Assembly: GCA_963925035.1 (NCBI GenBank) | Contig: CAWUSK010000001.1 | Span: forward strand, 1 to 64,000 | Source: UBA4466 sp963925035 | Lineage (GTDB): Bacteria; Bacteroidota; Bacteroidia; Flavobacteriales_D; Crocinitomicaceae | DNA: 64,000 bases | Direction: 5' to 3' | Part shown: in pieces, positions 1 through 9,260 of the stretch | Layout: the number at the start of each line of letters is the position of its first letter | Position numbering within the stretch: position 1 is the first letter of the stretch | Position numbers and translations under genes: made by a program | The notes under the pieces: model-generated | Databases searched by the model: none | Told to the model about the DNA's origin: nothing | Seen by the model: only the letters and a program-made list of their open reading frames with translations

Positions 1-1583
1 GCGGCTGGTTCTGTAAGTGTGATTGTACTTGCGATCGTACAGCCGTTAATGTCCGTTACCGTTACATCATATGTTCCAGCTGTAAGCCCTGTTTGGTCTT
101 CTCCTGCTGGCGCAAGTCCTGATCCATCAAGTGTTGTCCAGACATACCCAGCTGTTGCATATGAAGGAACGCCTGGAGTAACGGTTAAATCAACTTCACC
201 ATCAGAAAAACCAAAACATGATACATCTGTTGGGTCTAAAGATAATGTAGAAGTAAAATCAGTTAGTGTAATATCTACAGTAGCTGGAGTAATAGGACAA
301 CCTGCATTATTTGTTGGAGTCAATGTTAGCGTAACGACTCCTGTTGTTCCCGGAATAGGAGTCCAAGTGGTTGATACTGCCGGTCCAACACCTGCAACAG
401 CTCCTGGACTAGTGATAGAGACAGTTCCAAAAGTTCCTCCATTTGACGAAGACCATTCCCCAGTTTCAGTTTCCGTTACATAACCACTAATTGTAATTGT
501 TGGTGTTGGATCATAACATACTGAGACATTTCCTGAAGGAATATATGTTTCAATATCAGTCACATATTCAAAGACTTCCATCGTGTCGGATGCTGTAGCG
601 CAACCATTTAAGTCAGTTATTACCAAGACATATACTCCTGCTTGGGTGACATCGACAGTTGCCGTACTAGAAGCTGAAACAGTTGAGTAACTAAATCCAA
701 TGCCGTTTCCACTGATACCATTCCATGTATACGTAAAGGCTGGTGTTCCCCCTATAGCCGTTCCAGTAGATGTTAGGGACACTAAGGATCCCAAACAGAA
801 TGCCATATCTGGGCCTGCATAGGCGAACAGGTCTGGATAAATGGTGACCGTGACTGTGTCACAATACTGTTGACCATTACAGGCTCCTGACAAATTTCCA
901 CAAACTTGATAAGAAACGGAGGATGGAGAGCCAGTTGTCGGGGTAACGACAACATCTAAGCAACCACTTGTACAATTGAGGAGACTATCCCATGCTCCGG
1001 TCGCTCCGGGAGCTATAGATGTCCATGTAATGGTTGCTGGATCCAAACCTTGAACACTAAGCGGAATTGTACAACCTTCAGTTACACCCACATCTGGAGG
1101 GAAAGACGGAATAATTTGAGTAAATGTAAAACTGTAGGTTGTTGCTCCTGTTCTACAAAACATGAATCTATGATACTCTTGGCCTGTTAAAGGATCCGTA
1201 TATGCATTTGCCGGATCAAGACAAATAGGTACGTTTGCACCGAATACGGTACTGCAATTATCATAATAGATTTGAACTGCCCCCCCAGCACCACTCTGAG
1301 TGAAGTTAACACCCGTAGCTCCCGGATCTACAATAACATTAAAAAATAAACAGCCATTATTGGTAGGTAAACCACAGCACTGATTGTCCGCGTTTACAAT
1401 ATTAATCCCGCTTTGCGTAATGGTGTTTGAACCCGTTGCTGTAAAATCAAATTCATATAAGGCAATTGGACCACTACAAGGAATATAATTCCCGTAATCC
1501 GTTGACAAACCTTGCGAATGGCTATAAAACGTTCCGAAAAATATAAAAAAACTTATTATCCTTATCATTATCCCCCTTTTCAT
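1..1583 (-). CDS. SprB-repeat secreted surface protein (5' part, cut by window edge)
   Basis: Read on the minus strand, the frame is open from ATG 1583 to the window edge (527 codons, no stop). The N-terminus is a signal peptide (MKRGIMIRIISFFIFF, cleavage near SHSQG). A region with several Cys pairs and Ig/PKD-like beta modules follows. Near residue 450 is a typical SprB repeat: DVSCFGFSDGEVDLTVTPG, then GLTAGTYDVTVTDINGCT. SprB-type proteins are large cell-surface adhesins exported by T9SS and used in gliding or attachment, normally ending in a gliding-type C-terminal domain; that end lies outside the window. A second in-frame ATG at 1568 is possible, but 1583 gives the better signal peptide. 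Family assignment is by motif. Confidence 0.85.
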   Translation of the reverse strand, partial: MKRGIMIRIISFFIFFGTFYSHSQGLSTDYGNYIPCSGPIALYEFDFTATGSNTITQSGINIVNADNQCCGLPTNNGCLFFNVIVDPGATGVNFTQSGAGGAVQIYYDNCSTVFGANVPICLDPANAYTDPLTGQEYHRFMFCRTGATTYSFTFTQIIPSFPPDVGVTEGCTIPLSVQGLDPATITWTSIAPGATGAWDSLLNCTSGCLDVVVTPTTGSPSSVSYQVCGNLSGACNGQQYCDTVTVTIYPDLFAYAGPDMAFCLGSLVSLTSTGTAIGGTPAFTYTWNGISGNGIGFSYSTVSASSTATVDVTQAGVYVLVITDLNGCATASDTMEVFEYVTDIETYIPSGNVSVCYDPTPTITISGYVTETETGEWSSSNGGTFGTVSITSPGAVAGVGPAVSTTWTPIPGTTGVVTLTLTPTNNAGCPITPATVDITLTDFTSTLSLDPTDVSCFGFSDGEVDLTVTPGVPSYATAGYVWTTLDGSGLAPAGEDQTGLTAGTYDVTVTDINGCTIASTITLTEPA

Positions 1584-1665
1584 TTCATATTTGTGAAAAG
1601 CATATTAATCATTCACGATTATAATTTGCGCTAAGTTTAATCGCAATACAATATATATCTAACGA

Positions 1666-1695
1666 GAAAAAAAGGCCATCCTTTCAGATAGCCTT
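1666..1695 (-). terminator. Intrinsic terminator after the 64-aa membrane protein gene
   Basis: On the minus strand a 9-bp stem (AAGGCTATC / GATGGCCTT, one G-T pair) with a 6-nt loop is followed by seven T. It lies 20 bp after the stop of the gene ending at 1716 and would close the minus-strand operon that begins near 6711. Confidence 0.8.
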
Positions 1696-1715
1696 GAATA
1701 TAGTTTGCTTTTCAA

Positions 1716-1910
1716 TTATTTCAATTGATCTGGATTTGATTCAGCAGCTTTATTAAACTTCTGTTGCTTGTTCATCCAAATACCGAAACCAACAAAACCT
1801 AGAACCAATAATATTTTGTTGAACGAATTACCAATCATATCTCCTTGCATAGCTTCTAAAAGCCAAGTAAATAAATCTCCTAAACCCCAGAAAAATTCAG
1901 AAAATGTCAT
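1716..1910 (-). CDS. Small single-pass membrane protein, unknown function
   Basis: A 64-aa product with an amphipathic start, one membrane segment around residues 30-47 (FNKILLVLGFVGFGIWM) and a charged tail (KQQKFNKAAESNPDQLK). I do not recognise a named family; short proteins of this layout are common in Flavobacteriia. It lies 71 bp downstream of rsmA, on the same strand, and is followed by a good terminator. This suggests a real, co-transcribed last gene of the operon. No enzymatic motif is visible. Confidence 0.6.
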   Translation of the reverse strand: MTFSEFFWGLGDLFTWLLEAMQGDMIGNSFNKILLVLGFVGFGIWMNKQQKFNKAAESNPDQLK

Positions 1911-1981
1911 AATCTTATTTTTTTTTGTTAGAACAAAGTAAATCTATTTTTTTAAATATTCCAAACACATTGATCTAAAAT

Positions 1982-2776
1982 CTAGCTTTCCCTTGGATTT
2001 TGGGGGTTTATTGCCTCAATCATTTGTGTTAATTCAATGAATTGGTCAACAGATAAAACTTCTGGGCGTAGCGCCATGTATTCATGGTCTAAGACATTTC
2101 CATTTAATAGCGGTTTCACGGAGTTTCTCAATGTTTTTCTTCGTTGATTGAAGCCCATTTTTACAACTTGTTTAAACAGCTTTTCATCACATGAAAGGGT
2201 CGTTCTTGAATTTCTTACGCAGCGAATAACACCCGATTTTACTTTTGGTGGTGGATTGAAAACATGCTCATCTACCGTAAAACAATATTCAATATCGTAA
2301 TACGCCTGAAGTAAAACACTCAAGATTCCGTATTGTTTAGAACCTGGTTTTTCTGCAATGCGTAATGCAACTTCTTTTTGAAACATTCCCATAATTTCAG
2401 GAATTTGATTTCTATATTCGATGCATTTGAATAAAATTTGAGACGAAATATTGTACGGGAAATTCCCAACAACTCCAAAAGGTTCATCTCCCATAATTTT
2501 AGAAAGATCCGCCTTTAAAAAATCTTCTTCTAAAATCTTTCCTTCCAACTGCTTGAAATTCTCTTTCAGGTAAGCAACGCTATCCCAATCGATTTCCATT
2601 ACCCAAACATCAAGGTCGTCTTCCAATAAAAATGTTGTGAGCGCTCCCATTCCTGGGCCAACTTCCAATACACGATTACAGTCGTTGTGGCGCTTGTATT
2701 GATTCGCGATTTTTTTACAAATGTTTAAGTCCGTAATAAAATGTTGTCCAAGGTGTTTTTTTGCTTTTACACTCAT
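1982..2776 (-). CDS. rsmA: 16S rRNA dimethyladenosine transferase (KsgA/RsmA)
   Basis: 264 aa, the usual family length. The enzyme uses SAM to dimethylate the two adjacent adenines in the 3'-terminal helix of 16S rRNA during late 30S assembly. Visible motifs are the N-terminal KKHLGQHFI, the SAM-binding loop EVGPGMGALTTF (near residue 40) and the catalytic NFPYNISS (N-[L/F]-P-Y variant, near residue 105). The C-terminal small helical domain includes MGFNQRRKTLRNS. The ATG overlaps the stop of the upstream DUF4286 gene by 4 bp, indicating translational coupling in the same operon. Confidence 0.95.
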   Translation of the reverse strand: MSVKAKKHLGQHFITDLNICKKIANQYKRHNDCNRVLEVGPGMGALTTFLLEDDLDVWVMEIDWDSVAYLKENFKQLEGKILEEDFLKADLSKIMGDEPFGVVGNFPYNISSQILFKCIEYRNQIPEIMGMFQKEVALRIAEKPGSKQYGILSVLLQAYYDIEYCFTVDEHVFNPPPKVKSGVIRCVRNSRTTLSCDEKLFKQVVKMGFNQRRKTLRNSVKPLLNGNVLDHEYMALRPEVLSVDQFIELTQMIEAINPQNPRES

Positions 2777-3087
2777 TTCTTATATTCTTCTAGTACAGTT
2801 AATATCGTTCTAAAAGCAGCGAACTTTCCGTTAAATTTAGTCCCGTGCGCCTCTTGAAGTGCCTCAGAATGGGCTGCAAGATACTCGTCGTATTTTTCCT
2901 GTGAAGGAGCAACATAACCAATTGCGAATGTAACTCCACCTTCTTCCTCACCATGAACACGGCAAATGCGCGATTCAAGAAAGCAACCTGTCGCCATCAT
3001 ATCTGGAATATGTGTTATTCGCATCCATTCCAACCACTCTGTTTGCACTCCTGGGTCAATACTTACTGTAACATTGTATAAAATCAT
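2773..3087 (-). CDS. DUF4286 family protein
   Basis: 104 aa. It begins MILYNVTVSID, followed by EWLEWMRITHIPDMMATG, the hallmark of DUF4286, a small ferredoxin-like (dimeric alpha/beta barrel type) protein widespread in Bacteroidota. No catalytic residues are known. It sits between the 530-aa membrane protein gene (9-bp gap) and rsmA (4-bp overlap), so it is almost certainly co-transcribed. The adjacency to rsmA could hint at a role in ribosome biogenesis, but that is only inference from context. Confidence 0.8.
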   Translation of the reverse strand: MILYNVTVSIDPGVQTEWLEWMRITHIPDMMATGCFLESRICRVHGEEEGGVTFAIGYVAPSQEKYDEYLAAHSEALQEAHGTKFNGKFAAFRTILTVLEEYKK

Positions 3088-3096
3088 TTTCTTTCT

Positions 3097-4689
3097 TTAA
3101 TTCGTTTCCAATACATTTTTCAAATCAAATAGATTAAAATAACCACTTTGATCTCCGGTCAACAGAAACTTTACTTTTTTGACGTTGTCTTTTGTTAAGC
3201 GGTAACTTGTATTAATTGATTCTCGGAAATTAGCATCCGTTTCACAAAAATGGTACGAGTATAATTTTGATGGTAAATCCGCTCCGCTAGCCGATGGTGA
3301 TTTAAACTTTTGGAATGAATTTCCCGCAACCACCAACAACGTGTTTCCCTTACTGAATTCAAAAATCTTAGTCTCCCCTTTCTTTAAAAACAATGAAGCC
3401 ACTTTTCCATTTTTTTTCTCATCTGCTAAGAACACAATTACATCAAATTCAGAATCGTTTCGCATCATTGCAGCAACAGTTCCTTTCGTTTTCTCTAAAT
3501 CTATAAGTCCTTTCCGTTGAACAAACGGCGATGCAACTGAACACGAATCTGCAAGACCTTGCAACTGAATTTCAGAATCTTTTACCAAATCCTGATAAAT
3601 TTCTTCCATTGTTTTGTTCTCAAAAGGAACACGTAAAGTCAACATTGAACTGTTTCCAATAAGTGGTGCGCCTCGATCGACGTTCAAATCTTCAGAGCGA
3701 AGGTTTCCATCAATTTGACGTAATAAAGAATCAATTTGTTTTCGTTCCTCATTGGTAAATTGCTTAAATGATGTTTCGTTGTTTAACTCTGGCTCACTAA
3801 TGTCGCTGAATGGTTTGAAAACAATTACATAAACGACAAATCCCACTATCGAAAACAAAACCGTTGTCATTAGTACGTTTTTCCAACGAATTGGTGTTTT
3901 TCCTTTACCCTGATTCTGAACTTTCAACTCACCAGATTGTAATTCACGACGCAAATCCAACACTTTATACTCGTGTTCACGATTCAATTCCACTTTTTCA
4001 AGTTGCTTCAATACCCAATTCGCAAAACGCACTGTACATGATTTAGAACGAAGAGAATTTAACAATTGATCAACGTAATTCAATTTCAATGCATACGACG
4101 GACGAGAAAGGTTATTTACACAATCAATCAGCTCATCGGAACACAAAGGCTTCAACAATTCGATTAAGGCTTGCTCCGTTTTAATTTGCTTCAAAGCACT
4201 GTTTAAATCATTCAAATGACCTGCAATAGGAGTGAACAATTGTGCTTCGACAACTGCTCGATGATTATCGTCTAGGAGCTGGACAAATGAAAAAACTTGA
4301 ACTAACGTTTTTGGACTATCATCTCCAGCAAATTTTAATAATTTTTCTGATAAATAGGGTGAAATAAATCGTTGGTAATCTTCAGATAGTTGATGTAATA
4401 AATGGCTAAATGAATCTTCATAACCGTCCAGTTGATTATCGTCCGTTAAGATTTCTACTAAAGCCGTATTGTAAGAAACCCAACCATAGAAAACGATGTT
4501 TTCGGCAGTTTTTAAAGTCGAAACAAAGTAATCGAACTGAGCAGTTGTAATCTGGTATTGCTTACAAATTTCTGTTCCTTCATCACCTATTAAGCGTTCA
4601 TAAAACGCACTCATTCCTTCTTCAGAAAGAAGATCTGTATGATTTACATAAAGCGGCTTGAAATAGTTTAAAGGAATGAATCTTTGCAT
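3097..4689 (-). CDS. Unknown membrane-anchored protein (530 aa)
   Basis: I do not recognise this protein. The first about 265 residues are predicted alpha-helical and hydrophilic, with no signal peptide. A single strong transmembrane segment follows at about 270-292 (VLMTTVLFSIVGFVVYVIVF). The last about 235 residues look alpha/beta and would be outside the cytoplasm if the N-terminus is inside; they contain Cys pairs (DSCSVAS, YHFCETD). The gene is packed between the S41 protease (5-bp gap) and the DUF4286 gene (9-bp gap), so it belongs to the same transcript. The large cytoplasmic domain plus periplasmic domain suggests signalling or envelope scaffolding, which is inference only. Confidence 0.75.
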   Translation of the reverse strand: MQRFIPLNYFKPLYVNHTDLLSEEGMSAFYERLIGDEGTEICKQYQITTAQFDYFVSTLKTAENIVFYGWVSYNTALVEILTDDNQLDGYEDSFSHLLHQLSEDYQRFISPYLSEKLLKFAGDDSPKTLVQVFSFVQLLDDNHRAVVEAQLFTPIAGHLNDLNSALKQIKTEQALIELLKPLCSDELIDCVNNLSRPSYALKLNYVDQLLNSLRSKSCTVRFANWVLKQLEKVELNREHEYKVLDLRRELQSGELKVQNQGKGKTPIRWKNVLMTTVLFSIVGFVVYVIVFKPFSDISEPELNNETSFKQFTNEERKQIDSLLRQIDGNLRSEDLNVDRGAPLIGNSSMLTLRVPFENKTMEEIYQDLVKDSEIQLQGLADSCSVASPFVQRKGLIDLEKTKGTVAAMMRNDSEFDVIVFLADEKKNGKVASLFLKKGETKIFEFSKGNTLLVVAGNSFQKFKSPSASGADLPSKLYSYHFCETDANFRESINTSYRLTKDNVKKVKFLLTGDQSGYFNLFDLKNVLETN

Positions 4690-4694
4690 GGTGT

Positions 4695-6278
4695 TTATTT
4701 AAAGAATCGAATTGCCCTTTGTACTTCTGGGTCGAAATCGTTATAGACTTCATAATACCCTTCTTCCACCCAAATTTGACGCGCAATTTCGGCTTTTAGT
4801 ATTTCAGAAATTAGTTTCTTACTTGTTGCAAATTCTTTTTTGTTCAACTTAATTTTGTATTCACTTGATGCGAACACGATCAAATGATTCAAAAGCTCAT
4901 CACTTACAGCAAATCGTTTTTTGAAATCACTTAGCGACGACCATTTTGTACGTTTTCCTTGAACAAAATCAAATGCGAATGTTGTGAATACGTTGGTGTA
5001 TCTTAATTGTGTTAAATACCAAGTTGATCCAGTAGTATCATACGGAACAAAAATATCTGGCATAATTCCACCACCACCGTAAACTACTTTTCCTTTCGGT
5101 GTTTTGAATTTTAATGAATCAACCAATAAAGTAGAATCTACTTTATACATTTCACCGTTATCGTATCGCCCAACTTGATCAGACATATACTCATCATAAT
5201 CATCCGAGTAAGGTTTTTGGATACATCTTCCTGTCGGCGTATAATAACGTGCTATCGTCAATCGTAAATTACTTCCATCTCTCAGCATCACATCTTCTTG
5301 CACCAATCCTTTCCCAAAAGAACGACGGCCGATAATTGTACCGCGGTCATTGTCTTGAATTGCACCTGCCAAAATTTCCGAAGCTGATGCGCTGTTTGAA
5401 TTAATCAAAATAGCGACTTGAATGTCTTCCAAATTTCCTTTTGTCGTTGCGCGATAAGTATAGGGCATAGCGTGCGCACCTTTTGTTTCAACAATTGGAA
5501 TATTTGCTTTTAAAAACTCATCTGCAATTTTCGTCGCTCCCGTTAAAACCCCGCCGCCATTATTTCTAAGGTCGATGATCAATTTTTTCATTCCTTGCGA
5601 CTTCAATCGAGCTGTTGCTTCTTCAAACTCGTAAGAAGTAGTCATAGAAAATTGCTCGATTTTTATAAACCCAATCGTTTTATCAACCATATAAGCCGCC
5701 AACACAGATACAACTGGAATGGAGCCACGAACAACTTTTTTCTTAATCTTTTTATTGTCGCGTAAAACGGTCAAATTCACAGGCGTATTTTCTGTGCCTT
5801 TTAGCATTCCCATAATTTCTTCGTTGCTAATTTTCACATGAACAACCTTGGTTCCATCTACTTCAAGTATTTTATCTCCTGATTTTAAGCCCGCCCTCAT
5901 TGCTGGAGAGTCAGGCAATACATTTGTTACACAAACGGTATCACGGATTATGAAAAAACGAATTCCAACTCCTCCGAATTTTCCTGCCATAGCCTCATTC
6001 ATCGCTTGTAAGTCTTTTGCGGGAATGTAATTACTATGCGGATCTAATTTGTGAAGCATGTCGCCAATTGTTGTTTCAAACAATTCCTCACTGTTCACTG
6101 CATCGACATATCGCCCGTCCAAAATTTGAATAATGTCCTGCATTTTTTGGTAACGCGATTCTCCTAAACTTTGGGTCGCAACTTTTTCAGGAGTCAAAAT
6201 ATTTCCCAAATAAAGTCCAACAGCCAAGCAAGTTGCCATGACAATCGGAATCCAATAGTGTGTACTTTTATTCTCCAT
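4695..6278 (-). CDS. S41 family C-terminal processing peptidase
   Basis: 527 aa. An N-terminal membrane anchor (residues 8-27, YWIPIVMATCLAVGLYLG) leads to a periplasmic protease. A PDZ domain spans about 95-175 (GVGIRF, LPDSPAMRAGLKSGDKI). The S41 domain follows, with the nucleophile Ser in INSNSASASEILAGA (about residue 294) and the general-base Lys in GRRSFGKGLVQE. After it comes a long C-terminal extension typical of the Bacteroidota CtpA branch. Family members cleave C-terminal tails of envelope proteins. The start overlaps the end of the dCMP deaminase gene by 11 bp. Confidence 0.93.
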   Translation of the reverse strand: MENKSTHYWIPIVMATCLAVGLYLGNILTPEKVATQSLGESRYQKMQDIIQILDGRYVDAVNSEELFETTIGDMLHKLDPHSNYIPAKDLQAMNEAMAGKFGGVGIRFFIIRDTVCVTNVLPDSPAMRAGLKSGDKILEVDGTKVVHVKISNEEIMGMLKGTENTPVNLTVLRDNKKIKKKVVRGSIPVVSVLAAYMVDKTIGFIKIEQFSMTTSYEFEEATARLKSQGMKKLIIDLRNNGGGVLTGATKIADEFLKANIPIVETKGAHAMPYTYRATTKGNLEDIQVAILINSNSASASEILAGAIQDNDRGTIIGRRSFGKGLVQEDVMLRDGSNLRLTIARYYTPTGRCIQKPYSDDYDEYMSDQVGRYDNGEMYKVDSTLLVDSLKFKTPKGKVVYGGGGIMPDIFVPYDTTGSTWYLTQLRYTNVFTTFAFDFVQGKRTKWSSLSDFKKRFAVSDELLNHLIVFASSEYKIKLNKKEFATSKKLISEILKAEIARQIWVEEGYYEVYNDFDPEVQRAIRFFK

Positions 6279-6711
6279 CGAATGGGGTTTCTATATGTTC
6301 TATTTCAATTCCGGCTTCTTTCAAAAAGTCAACGCCACTTGTGTCTTTATAATTGTTTATAAAAACAACGCGCTTTATTCCTGATTGAACTACCAATTTA
6401 CTGCAATCACGGCATGGAGATAGCGTTAAGTAAAGTGTTGCTCCATTGCAATTATGTGTTGATTTCGCAACTTTCAAAATTGCATTTGCTTCTGCGTGTA
6501 AAACGTACCAATGTGTCTCTCCAGCATCATTTTCACAGCAATTATCAAACCCACTCGGTGCTCCATTGTAACCATCTGAAATAATCATCCCGTCTTTTAC
6601 TATAATTGCTCCAACCTGCTTTCTAACACAATGCGATAACTCAGACCAAGTTTTGGCCATGCGTAAATATGCTTTATCGTACCTTAATTTTTTATCTCTT
6701 GCTCTATCCAT
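6268..6711 (-). CDS. Deoxycytidylate (dCMP) deaminase family protein
   Basis: 147 aa, zinc-dependent cytidine deaminase fold. The zinc and catalytic motifs are HAEANAIL (near residue 75) and PCRDCSK (near 100). GAIIVKDGMIISDGYNG is the substrate-side strand. ComEB/dCMP deaminases convert dCMP to dUMP, the thymidylate precursor. The gene is the promoter-proximal member of the minus-strand operon that runs to 1716. Its ATG lies 17 nt after a perfect TAnnTTTG element at 6729-6736. Confidence 0.92.
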   Translation of the reverse strand: MDRARDKKLRYDKAYLRMAKTWSELSHCVRKQVGAIIVKDGMIISDGYNGAPSGFDNCCENDAGETHWYVLHAEANAILKVAKSTHNCNGATLYLTLSPCRDCSKLVVQSGIKRVVFINNYKDTSGVDFLKEAGIEIEHIETPFDGE

Positions 6712-6728
6712 TGTTCCTTATCAATGCT

Positions 6729-6736
6729 CAAAATTA
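6729..6736 (-). promoter_or_regulatory. Bacteroidota -7 promoter element for the dCMP deaminase operon
   Basis: Minus strand TAATTTTG, an exact TAnnTTTG match, 17 nt upstream of the ATG at 6711. It predicts a leader of about 12 nt. Confidence 0.6.
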
Positions 6737-6760
6737 ACATTAATCATGCGTTAAATTGCC

Positions 6761-7456
6761 TTATTGATTTTTCAAATCTCCTGTGAACTTATATCCTACT
6801 CCGCGAATGGAATGAAAAAACTGGGGGTCTTTGGGGTCGTTTTCGAAAATTTTTCGGAAATTCAATATGTAATTGTCAATTGTTCTGGAAGTTGGAAATT
6901 GATCCTTTCCCCAAACTCTATCTAAAATTTCTGAACGCGGAATAACCTCATGATTTTTTTCATGGAAAAGTTGAATTAACGCAATTTCCCGCTTTGAAAG
7001 ATCAAAATTCTCATTGGTGACAACATTTTTTACTTCATACGTTTTACCATTCACGTAAAAATCCCCTATTCTTATTTCCTCTTGCGTTTCACTCTGTAAA
7101 CTACTGGTCAAAACAGCTACACGAAGCAACAGCTCTTCTAAATCAAAAGGCTTTGGTAAGTAATCGTTTCCTCCTGCTTTTAACCCTTCAATGCGATCTG
7201 TTGTTGTTCCTTTCGCTGAAAGAAACAAAATTGGAGTCTTAGAAGTTTTTCTGATTTCTGCACACAAATCGACTCCATTTAAACCAGGTAACATAACGTC
7301 CAAAATGATTAAATCAAATTCAACACTATTTTGAAAGGCATTTTTTGCAATCAGTCCGTGATCGAAATGAGTGACGTGATATCCTTCCAATTCGAGATTT
7401 AAACGAACCATTTCAGCGATGCTACTTTCGTCTTCAACAACACAAATATTTATCAT
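6761..7456 (-). CDS. OmpR/PhoB-family response regulator
   Basis: 231 aa. The receiver domain (1-120) has acidic residues E8-D9, phospho-acceptor D53 (LIILDVMLPG), the conserved Thr/Ser position in FLSAK and Lys in DYLPKPF. The C-terminal winged-helix DNA-binding domain (130-228) carries LSKREIALIQLFHEKN, a typical OmpR alpha-loop region, and TIDNYILNFRKIFENDP as recognition helix. No histidine kinase gene is adjacent: the neighbours are dCMP deaminase and divergent purH, so the partner must lie elsewhere. It is a DNA-binding transcription regulator whose target and signal cannot be read from the sequence. Confidence 0.93.
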   Translation of the reverse strand: MINICVVEDESSIAEMVRLNLELEGYHVTHFDHGLIAKNAFQNSVEFDLIILDVMLPGLNGVDLCAEIRKTSKTPILFLSAKGTTTDRIEGLKAGGNDYLPKPFDLEELLLRVAVLTSSLQSETQEEIRIGDFYVNGKTYEVKNVVTNENFDLSKREIALIQLFHEKNHEVIPRSEILDRVWGKDQFPTSRTIDNYILNFRKIFENDPKDPQFFHSIRGVGYKFTGDLKNQ

Positions 7457-7590
7457 TCTAAATCAACATTTAACACTAAAATTAATCAATCCAAACGCTA
7501 TTTTTTAGGAAATAACATTTTTTGGGGGCTTTTAGTTGAAGATTCCTGCTTTTTATTGATATAATTTCCCGAAAAAAATAAAAATTGAAG

Positions 7591-7598
7591 TACTTTTG
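7591..7598 (+). promoter_or_regulatory. -7 promoter element upstream of purH
   Basis: TACTTTTG, an exact TAnnTTTG match, 35 nt before the purH ATG. It probably drives purH and possibly mreB. Confidence 0.6.
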
Positions 7599-7633
7599 CA
7601 CTTTCCATTTTTAAAAGCAAGAATCACAACGCC

Positions 7634-9163
7634 ATGAACGAAAGAAAAAAGATCCAATCAGCATTAATTTCAGTTTTTGATAAGTCAGGATTAGGTCCAA
7701 TTATAGAGCAATTGCATAAAGACAATGTGGTACTATATTCGACGGGGGGAACGCAAGCTTTTATTGAGGAAATGAATGTTCCTGTTAATCGTGTAGAAGA
7801 TTTAACTTCTTACCCTTCAATTTTAGGAGGTCGAGTTAAAACATTGCACCCTAAAGTCTTCGGAGGCATTTTAAATAGACGAAATCACGATGGAGATCAA
7901 AGTCAAATCGCTGAATTTGAAATTCCAGAATTGGATTTGGTAATTGTTGATTTGTATCCTTTTGAAGATACGGTCTTTTCTGGCGCAAGTCATGCTGATA
8001 TTATCGAAAAAATCGATATTGGTGGTATTTCATTGATTCGTGCTGCTGCGAAAAACTACAATGATGTTGTAATTATTCCATCTGTCAATCAATACGCTAC
8101 ATTTTTAGACATTATTACAAATAACGCATCTTCTACAACAATTGAAGAAAGACGTGATTATAGTCGAGATGCATTCAATGTTTCATCTAACTACGACACA
8201 CACATTTTTAATTATTTCAACAACGGAGAAACAGAAGTTTTCAAACAAAGTATTTTAAACTCCGAAGTGCTGAGATATGGTGAAAATCCTCATCAAAAAG
8301 GAATTTTTCATGGAAATATGGGTGAATTGTTCGATAAATTGCATGGAAAAGAATTGTCCTACAACAACTTATTAGACGTTGATGCTGCTGTAAATTTAAT
8401 GGCAGAATTCAAAAATGAAGATGCAACGTTTGCTATTCTAAAACACAACAATGCATGTGGATTGGCAACTCGATCAACAATTAAGCAAGCATATTTAGAC
8501 GCATTAGCTGCAGATCCAGTAAGTGCTTTTGGAGGGATTTTAATTGGAAACAGAACAATTGATGTTGACACAGCAAAAGAAATTAACGCGTTATTTTGCG
8601 AAGTCGTAATTGCGCCAAGTTATGATGCTGATGCCTTAGAAATTCTAAAAGAGAAGAAAAACAGAATCATTCTTATTCAAAAAGAAGTGGCATTACCAAA
8701 ACGTCAATTCAGAACTTTATTGAACGGCGTTTTAGAGCAAGACAAAGATTTCTTAAGTGAAACTAAAGAAGATTTAGAAAGCAAAACAATTACTTCTCCA
8801 AATGATCAAGAAATTGAAGATTTATTGTTTGCAAATAAATTGGTGAAACACACAAAGTCGAATACAATTATTTTAGCCAAAAACAAGCAGTTATTGGCAA
8901 GTGGAACAGGACAAACTTCTCGAGTTGATGCGCTACTTCAAGCAATCAATAAAGCACAATCATTTAAGTTTGATTTGAATGGTGCAGCGATGGCTTCAGA
9001 TGCATTTTTTCCATTTCCAGATTGTGTTGAAATCGCAGGAAATGCAGGGATTAAAAATGTGATTCAACCTGGCGGATCAATTAAGGATCAACTTTCAATT
9101 GACTACTGCAATTCACATGGAATTGCCATGGTAACAACGGGGAATAGACATTTTAAGCATTAA
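7634..9163 (+). CDS. purH: Bifunctional AICAR transformylase / IMP cyclohydrolase
   Basis: 509 aa, the normal length. It catalyses the last two steps of de novo purine synthesis, AICAR to FAICAR to IMP, in the cytosol. The N-terminal IMP cyclohydrolase (MGS-like) domain spans about 1-150 (ALISVFDKSGL, YSTGGTQAFIEE, GGRVKTLHPKVFGGIL). The transformylase domain follows, with LRYGENPHQKG, the catalytic KHNNACGLA and SDAFFPFPD. The start follows a -7 element by 35 nt. The downstream neighbour mreB begins 97 bp later without an obvious TAnnTTTG of its own, so read-through into the mre genes is possible. Confidence 0.97.
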   Translation: MNERKKIQSALISVFDKSGLGPIIEQLHKDNVVLYSTGGTQAFIEEMNVPVNRVEDLTSYPSILGGRVKTLHPKVFGGILNRRNHDGDQSQIAEFEIPELDLVIVDLYPFEDTVFSGASHADIIEKIDIGGISLIRAAAKNYNDVVIIPSVNQYATFLDIITNNASSTTIEERRDYSRDAFNVSSNYDTHIFNYFNNGETEVFKQSILNSEVLRYGENPHQKGIFHGNMGELFDKLHGKELSYNNLLDVDAAVNLMAEFKNEDATFAILKHNNACGLATRSTIKQAYLDALAADPVSAFGGILIGNRTIDVDTAKEINALFCEVVIAPSYDADALEILKEKKNRIILIQKEVALPKRQFRTLLNGVLEQDKDFLSETKEDLESKTITSPNDQEIEDLLFANKLVKHTKSNTIILAKNKQLLASGTGQTSRVDALLQAINKAQSFKFDLNGAAMASDAFFPFPDCVEIAGNAGIKNVIQPGGSIKDQLSIDYCNSHGIAMVTTGNRHFKH

Positions 9164-9260
9164 ACCGAAACCTTTTTACAATTAATAGGTATAAAACAAC
9201 TTAAGTAAGAAGGAAAAAACCTATTATTACTAGATTAACACTTACACAGCGACAAATAAA

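Noticed and set aside
19..483. 154-codon plus-strand ORF at the left edge
   Set aside because: Antisense shadow of the SprB-repeat protein; Val/Pro/Ser-rich translation is the mirror of Thr/Gly-rich coding DNA.
9165..9260. Possible terminator between purH and mreB (AATAGGT ... ACCTATT)
   Set aside because: Only a 7-bp stem with a loop of nearly 30 nt and no T-run, too weak to call.
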